From the NCBI GenBank assembly GCA_028694305.1, contig JAQUTO010000025.1, positions 1 to 9,607 on the forward strand: a stretch of DNA of 9,607 nt, written 5' to 3'. The translations under genes and the position numbers were made by a program. This DNA is from Bacilli bacterium (GTDB taxonomy: Bacteria; Bacillota_I; Bacilli_A; RFN20; UBA1709). Shown here in pieces: positions 6,119-9,607 of the stretch. The notes under the pieces are model-generated. The model was not told where the DNA came from. It was given only the letters and a program-made list of their open reading frames with translations, and ran no database searches. Numbering within the stretch: the first letter of the stretch is position 1; each line of letters opens with the position of its first letter.

Positions 6119-7087
6119 CTACTTGATGTCCAATTTTCCGTACGCATCGATGATATCTTGCACTAAAGGATGTCTAGCTACGTCATTGCTACCAAGTTTG
6201 ACAAAAGCAATGGATTTAATCCCACCTAGTATTTCCTCGGCTTCAACTAAGCCAGAAGTGGCATATTTAGGTAAATCTATTTGGGTTATATCCCCAGTAA
6301 TAATCATCTTAGAAGAATTGCCAAGTCTAGTTAAAAACATCTTTAATTGACTAGATGTTGTATTTTGGCCTTCATCAAGGATGACAAAACAATTTTCGAG
6401 AGTTCTTCCTCTCATATAGGCTAAAGGTGCAATCTCTATAATGCCCTTTTCCATCATTCTTTCAACTGCTTCATGCCCTAACATCTCATCTAAAGCATCA
6501 TATAATGGTCTTAAATATGGATCAGCTTTCTCTTTTAAATCGCCAGGTAAAAAGCCCAAACTTTCTCCGGCTTCAACAGCTGGTCTAGTTAAGATAATCT
6601 TTTTAACTGCACCCAAACGATATTGTTCGACAGCATAGGCCACTGCTAAATAAGTTTTACCCGTTCCGGCTGGACCAATGGCAAAGACAATATCAAAATT
6701 AAAGAGGGCTTTAGCATACCAAAGTTGCCCTAAAGTCTTAGGAAAGATTTTTTTATTATGTAAGGTTTTACCAATAATGGTTGTATGTAAATCTTCAATT
6801 AAATCAATTTCACCTAGTTCAGCTAAAGTAATGGCTTGTTCTACTGTCTTAGGTTTAATCTCATAATTATTGCGTAATAACACTAATAAAGCGTTTAAAA
6901 TAACTTGAATTTGAGTAAAAGCCAACTGAGAATTGCAATCAGACACAATAAAAGAATCACCACGCACTGAAATACTGCATTTGAAGTGTTGTTCCAGCAC
7001 TTTGAGATTCTCATCACTTGTCCCTACTAATCGTTGTAATTCATCTAATGTTATACTGCCTAGTCCTATTTCTAAACTTTTTACCAT
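6119..7087 (-). CDS. phoH: PhoH-family P-loop ATPase
   Basis: PhoH (PhoL/YbeZ-type) is a cytoplasmic ATPase linked to RNA metabolism and ribosome/16S rRNA maturation, usually partnered with the endonuclease YbeY. From ATG 7087 the protein is 322 aa, the normal family length. It has an N-terminal small domain (about residues 10-85), Walker A GPAGTGKT at 138-145, the family block TRPAVEAGESLGFLPGD at about 167-183, Walker B VILDEGQN at 235-242, and the ITGD sensor-like motif near 263. The open frame extends to 7141, but that overlaps the rpsU terminator; GAGGAG at 7103-7098 places the start at 7087. A weak promoter may lie in the 50 nt after the terminator. The usual downstream neighbour ybeY is not present: the CRISPR-Cas locus follows instead. 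Confidence 0.96.
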   Translation of the reverse strand: MVKSLEIGLGSITLDELQRLVGTSDENLKVLEQHFKCSISVRGDSFIVSDCNSQLAFTQIQVILNALLVLLRNNYEIKPKTVEQAITLAELGEIDLIEDLHTTIIGKTLHNKKIFPKTLGQLWYAKALFNFDIVFAIGPAGTGKTYLAVAYAVEQYRLGAVKKIILTRPAVEAGESLGFLPGDLKEKADPYLRPLYDALDEMLGHEAVERMMEKGIIEIAPLAYMRGRTLENCFVILDEGQNTTSSQLKMFLTRLGNSSKMIITGDITQIDLPKYATSGLVEAEEILGGIKSIAFVKLGSNDVARHPLVQDIIDAYGKLDIK

Positions 7088-7097
7088 TAAATTAACT

Positions 7098-7103
7098 CTC
7101 CTC
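7098..7103 (-). promoter_or_regulatory. Ribosome binding site that fixes the phoH start
   Basis: GAGGAG on the minus strand, 10 nt before ATG 7087. Upstream in-frame ATGs at 7105 and 7141 either overlap this site or lie in the rpsU terminator, so 7087 is preferred. Confidence 0.75.
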
Positions 7104-7139
7104 ATTTTTATTTTACTACAAGAGAGTAAGTAAAGATAC

Positions 7140-7165
7140 AAAAAAACACCACGTTTGTGGTGTTT
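7140..7165 (-). terminator. Intrinsic terminator after rpsU
   Basis: On the minus strand AAACACCAC (7165-7157), loop AAAC, and GTGGTGTTT (7152-7144) form a perfect 9-bp stem that runs straight into further T residues to 7140. It begins 5 nt after the rpsU stop codon and separates the ribosomal-protein transcript from phoH. The A-rich left arm also gives the opposite strand some terminator character. Confidence 0.9.
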
Positions 7166-7170
7166 AATTT

Positions 7171-7347
7171 CTAATAATGATTATTACGACGAGCCATCTC
7201 AGCTTTAAGTTTCTTCTTAACGCCTGGTTTTAGATGGTACTCCCGTTTACGCACTTCAGCAAGGGTTCCCGCTTTAGAGACTTGTCTCTTAAAACGGCGT
7301 AGTGCATCATCCAATGATTCGTTATCACGAACAATGGTCTTTGGCAT
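7171..7347 (-). CDS. rpsU: 30S ribosomal protein S21
   Basis: S21 is a small basic protein of the 30S subunit platform, near the 3' end of 16S rRNA, that helps translation initiation. Reading the minus strand from ATG 7347 gives 58 residues starting MPKTIVRDNESLDDALRRF, continuing with KRQVSKAGTLAEVRKREYH, and ending in a lysine/arginine-rich tail ARRNNHY before TAG. This is the full family length and a clear family match. AGAGGTG (7364-7358) is its ribosome site. It has its own candidate promoter upstream and a strong terminator downstream, so it can be a monocistronic transcript. Its place after mtaB (with deoC between) and before phoH follows the Bacillus gene order. Confidence 0.98.
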   Translation of the reverse strand: MPKTIVRDNESLDDALRRFKRQVSKAGTLAEVRKREYHLKPGVKKKLKAEMARRNNHY

Positions 7348-7392
7348 GTTCTTTCTTCACCTCTTTCTGAAGTTATATTCGACTACCTAGAT

Positions 7393-7421
7393 ATATTAGC
7401 GTAATAAGTATTAAAATGCAA
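7393..7421 (-). promoter_or_regulatory. Candidate rpsU promoter
   Basis: On the minus strand TTGCAT (7421-7416) is followed after 17 nt by TAATAT (7398-7393), with a start expected near 7386, in the 74-nt gap between deoC and rpsU. Both boxes are imperfect (3/6 and 4/6 to consensus), but spacing and position are right, and no terminator separates deoC from rpsU. Confidence 0.45.
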
Positions 7422-8084
7422 CTATTTTTTGCTTTGTTTAGGTGGCAAATCGACTAGTTTTGGCCCACTTGAGGTTCCAATTCTAGTTGCACCAGCCTTA
7501 ACAAAGTTTAATAAGTCTTCTTTAGTTCTAACACCACCAGAGGCTTTAACTCCAATATTAGGACCGACAGTTCTCCGCATTAATTCAACATCATGAATAG
7601 TAGCTCCACCAGTTGAAAAGCCAGTCGAAGTCTTCACAAAGTTAGCTCCAGCTTGAACTGCTAATTGGCAAGCTTTAACTTTTTCGCCATCAGATAACAA
7701 GCAAGTTTCAATAATGACTTTAACTAAATGACCATAAGCATTCTTGACAACTTCCTTAATATCATTCAAAACATAGTCAAAATCGCCCTCTTTAAGGCGT
7801 GAAATGTTAATGACCATATCAATCTCATCAGCGCCATCTTTGATCGCTTGTTGGGTCTCAAAACCCTTAGAAGCCGTTGATGTAGCACCTAATGGAAAGC
7901 CAATGACAGTACAAACCTCAACATCATAACCTCTCAGTAGATTATGACATAATTGTACAAAGCCAGGGTTAATACAGACTGATTTGAATTTATAAGCTTT
8001 AGCTTCATCACAAAGTTTTTCGATGTCTGCTGAACTGCAATCAGGTTTTAGTAAAGTATGATCAATTAATTTATTATAGTTCAT
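7422..8084 (-). CDS. deoC: Deoxyribose-phosphate aldolase
   Basis: DeoC (DERA) is a cytoplasmic class I aldolase that splits 2-deoxy-D-ribose 5-phosphate into glyceraldehyde 3-phosphate and acetaldehyde in deoxynucleoside breakdown. The 220-aa protein is full length. It starts with the family N-terminus YNKLIDHTLLKP. The catalytic set is visible: Asp89 in DEIDMVIN, the Schiff-base Lys151 in VKTSTGF, and Lys180 in GVKASGGVRT (equivalents of E. coli D102, K167, K201). The phosphate-binding end GATRIGTSSG lies at 198-207. GGAGG (8096-8092) sits 7 nt before the ATG inside the mtaB 3' end, and only 2 nt separate it from the mtaB stop, so translation is probably coupled. No other deo genes are nearby, so here it travels with RNA-modification genes rather than a deo operon. 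Confidence 0.97.
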   Translation of the reverse strand: MNYNKLIDHTLLKPDCSSADIEKLCDEAKAYKFKSVCINPGFVQLCHNLLRGYDVEVCTVIGFPLGATSTASKGFETQQAIKDGADEIDMVINISRLKEGDFDYVLNDIKEVVKNAYGHLVKVIIETCLLSDGEKVKACQLAVQAGANFVKTSTGFSTGGATIHDVELMRRTVGPNIGVKASGGVRTKEDLLNFVKAGATRIGTSSGPKLVDLPPKQSKK

Positions 8085-8086
8085 AG

Positions 8087-9394
8087 TTATTCCTCCAATT
8101 CTCCAAGACTTAATGGGAATCCTCCCACTTTTATTCTAACATTTTTTATCGTATGTAGCAGTTCTTTCTTTCCTTTTACTTTAACTCGCATATAATTTGG
8201 CGCATGGCCTTCTAAAGTCTCGGTGTTCTCATCATAAGTTTCAAAGAGAATTGGTAAAAGCTTATCTTCATGGAGCCTAGCATAACGTTTGGCTTGCTCA
8301 TTTGATAACTTAATTAACTCTAAAACCCTTTCTTTTTTAACTTTTGGATCTATTTGATTAGGCATCAAGGCGGCCGGTGTGCCAGCCCGACTAGAATAAG
8401 GAAAAACATGCAATTGGGTAAAGTTTATTTTTTGAATAAATTGTTTCGTATCTTCAAAATCAGCCTCACTTTCGCCTGGAAAACCGACAATTACATCAGT
8501 TGTAATAGCAATATCGGGTTTAGCTGCCCTAATCTTATTAATTGTCTTTTCATATTGAGCCAAAGTATATTTACGCCTCATTTGTTTTAAGGTTTTATCA
8601 CACCCAGCTTGTAATGGAATATGCAAATGATTGACAATAATTGGGCTGTTTTTTAATAAATCAATGATTTTATCATCAATTTCACTCTCTTCTATCGAAG
8701 AAATCCTTAATCTTTTTAAGCCTTTTACTTTACTCACTAAATCGGTCAATAAGTCAGCAAAAGAATAATCTTCAAGGTCTAAGCCATAACCAGCAGTATG
8801 AATACCAGTTAAAACTAATTCTTGGAAGCCTTGATCCACTAAAGTTTGAGCTTCCTTTAGGATGATATCTTTATCACGCGAGCGAATTGGTCCTCTTGCA
8901 TAAGGGACAATACAATAACTACAAAAGTTATTGCAGCCATCTTGAACTTTTAGATAAGCCCGAGTTGTATCATGATAATTAGTAACACTCAATAAATCGA
9001 AATCATGATTCTTTAAAGAATCAGAGACAGCAATTATTTGCTGTTTATTCTTGAGATAATCCAACAAATATTCACCTATTTTGCTGCGATTATTAGTCCC
9101 TAAGACTATATTTACTCCCGGTATTTCTGCAACTTGTTCACTGGCAAGTTGCGAATAACAACCAACCACACAAATAATAGCATTCGGTTGATTCTTTATC
9201 GCTCGATGGATCATTTGACGACTCTTTTTATCACTTGTTCCGGTTACAGTACAAGTGTTTATGACCATAACAGATGGTGTTTCACCTTCTTTTACTTGGT
9301 GATACCCGATTTTATCTAGGACTAAAGCCATGCCTTCACTTTCATAAGCATTAACTTTACAACCCAAAGTGATGAAATCATAGCCTTTAGTCAT
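8087..9394 (-). CDS. mtaB: tRNA (N6-threonylcarbamoyladenosine(37)-C2)-methylthiotransferase MtaB
   Basis: MtaB (YqeV) is a radical-SAM enzyme that turns t6A into ms2t6A at position 37 of ANN-decoding tRNAs. From ATG 9394 the protein is 435 aa. The N-terminal methylthiotransferase domain carries three cluster cysteines, Cys12 (LGCKVN), Cys48 (NTCTVT) and Cys79 (VGCYSQ). The radical-SAM motif CNNFCSYC gives Cys154, Cys158 and Cys161, and a C-terminal TRAM-like segment occupies roughly the last 65 residues. LGCKVN and the short C-terminus favour MtaB over MiaB or RimO. The frame can also open at a GTG (9403), but AAAGGTGA at 9407-9400 covers that codon and lies 6 nt before ATG 9394. The start overlaps the rsmE stop by 8 nt (ATGACTAA), indicating coupling. 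Confidence 0.95.
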   Translation of the reverse strand: MTKGYDFITLGCKVNAYESEGMALVLDKIGYHQVKEGETPSVMVINTCTVTGTSDKKSRQMIHRAIKNQPNAIICVVGCYSQLASEQVAEIPGVNIVLGTNNRSKIGEYLLDYLKNKQQIIAVSDSLKNHDFDLLSVTNYHDTTRAYLKVQDGCNNFCSYCIVPYARGPIRSRDKDIILKEAQTLVDQGFQELVLTGIHTAGYGLDLEDYSFADLLTDLVSKVKGLKRLRISSIEESEIDDKIIDLLKNSPIIVNHLHIPLQAGCDKTLKQMRRKYTLAQYEKTINKIRAAKPDIAITTDVIVGFPGESEADFEDTKQFIQKINFTQLHVFPYSSRAGTPAALMPNQIDPKVKKERVLELIKLSNEQAKRYARLHEDKLLPILFETYDENTETLEGHAPNYMRVKVKGKKELLHTIKNVRIKVGGFPLSLGELEE

Positions 9395-9607
9395 GTTTTT
9401 CACCTTTATTTTCTAACATAAACCCAATAATCGATAGTAAATAGATAACAGCGGTCTCACTTCTTAAAATACGATTACCTAAAGAGATACCTTTAAAGCC
9501 TAATTTAGTAAATAATTGAAATTCCCGACTGGAAAATCCACCTTCAGGCCCAATAATAAAGGAAATAGAAAGAGGCTTAGTCTCTAATAAAGAGAACAAT
9601 TCCCCAC
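9387..9607 (-). CDS. rsmE: 16S rRNA (uracil(1498)-N3)-methyltransferase RsmE, C-terminal part
   Basis: RsmE is a SPOUT-class, SAM-dependent enzyme that methylates U1498 of 16S rRNA in the 30S subunit. Only about the last 72 residues are in the window; the frame runs open through the right edge, so the Met at 9599 is internal and not a start. The two trefoil-knot motifs that bind SAM are both visible: FIIGPEGGFS followed by RE, and LGNRILRSETA. Full-length relatives are about 240-250 aa. It overlaps mtaB by 8 nt, and the rsmE-mtaB pairing is the usual one in Bacilli (yqeU-yqeV). Confidence 0.95.
   Translation of the reverse strand, partial: GELFSLLETKPLSISFIIGPEGGFSSREFQLFTKLGFKGISLGNRILRSETAVIYLLSIIGFMLENKGEKHD
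9400..9407 (-). promoter_or_regulatory. Ribosome binding site that fixes the mtaB start
   Basis: AAAGGTGA on the minus strand, inside the rsmE 3' end, 6 nt (from AGGTG) before ATG 9394. It overlaps the alternative GTG 9403, making that codon an unlikely start. Confidence 0.7.

Noticed and set aside
6119..7141. Longer phoH start at 7141
   Set aside because: It would begin inside the T-run and stem of the rpsU terminator; GAGGAG points to 7087 and that gives the usual family length.
2278..9319. Thirteen or so plus-strand open frames of 61-100 codons (for example 2278-2499, 5581-5850, 6048-6350, 9134-9319)
   Set aside because: Nearly all lie opposite strongly supported minus-strand genes, lack family motifs and good ribosome sites, and are the expected antisense shadows of AT-rich genes.
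8087..9403. GTG start for mtaB at 9403
   Set aside because: The GTG is part of the AAAGGTGA ribosome site for ATG 9394, which has ideal spacing.
1..9607. Mobile-element borders, transposases, integrases or attachment sites around the CRISPR locus
   Set aside because: No such gene or flanking direct repeat is visible; the left border is lost at the contig edge.

Overview
The window comes from a low-GC Gram-positive-type bacterium (Bacillota, probably Bacilli in the broad sense such as an Erysipelotrichales/Acholeplasmatales-like lineage; the genus is not resolvable by eye). The reasons are AT-rich third positions, strong AGGAGG-type ribosome sites, and the order rsmE-mtaB-(deoC)-rpsU-phoH, which follows the dnaK-downstream region of Bacillus subtilis. 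Tryptophan is encoded by TGG and no in-frame TGA occurs, so this is not a Mycoplasma/Spiroplasma code-4 genome. The left end carries Illumina adapter sequence, so this is an assembled, probably metagenomic, contig that stops inside a CRISPR array.

Every gene is on the minus strand, so the biological reading direction is right to left. From 9607 to about 6119 lies core housekeeping: the 3' part of rsmE (16S rRNA m3U methyltransferase), mtaB (tRNA ms2t6A methylthiotransferase), deoC (deoxyribose-phosphate aldolase), rpsU (ribosomal protein S21, 58 codons) closed by a strong intrinsic terminator, and phoH.

From 6047 to 22 lies a type II-A CRISPR-Cas locus, placed directly after phoH. Its order is cas9 (compact, 1057 aa, closely SaCas9-like), a tracrRNA gene, cas1, cas2, a long-type csn2, a 41-nt leader, and an array of nine identical 36-bp repeats with eight 30-bp spacers. 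The tracrRNA (about 2856 to 2745) has its own near-consensus promoter inside the last codons of cas9, a 5' hairpin, an anti-repeat that can pair with most of the repeat, a nexus hairpin, and an intrinsic terminator just before cas1.

Functionally, Cas1-Cas2-Csn2 (with Cas9) would insert spacers at the leader-proximal repeat near 585. The array is transcribed leftwards, pre-crRNA pairs with the tracrRNA and is cut by host RNase III, and Cas9 uses the guide for DNA cleavage. The most interesting points are the tracrRNA architecture and its position as a transcriptional divider between interference (cas9) and adaptation (cas1-cas2-csn2), an altered PAM-reading residue in Cas9, and a palindromic leader end that contains an extended -10 element. 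This is a recognisable II-A system rather than a new class of system; the novelty lies in its details.
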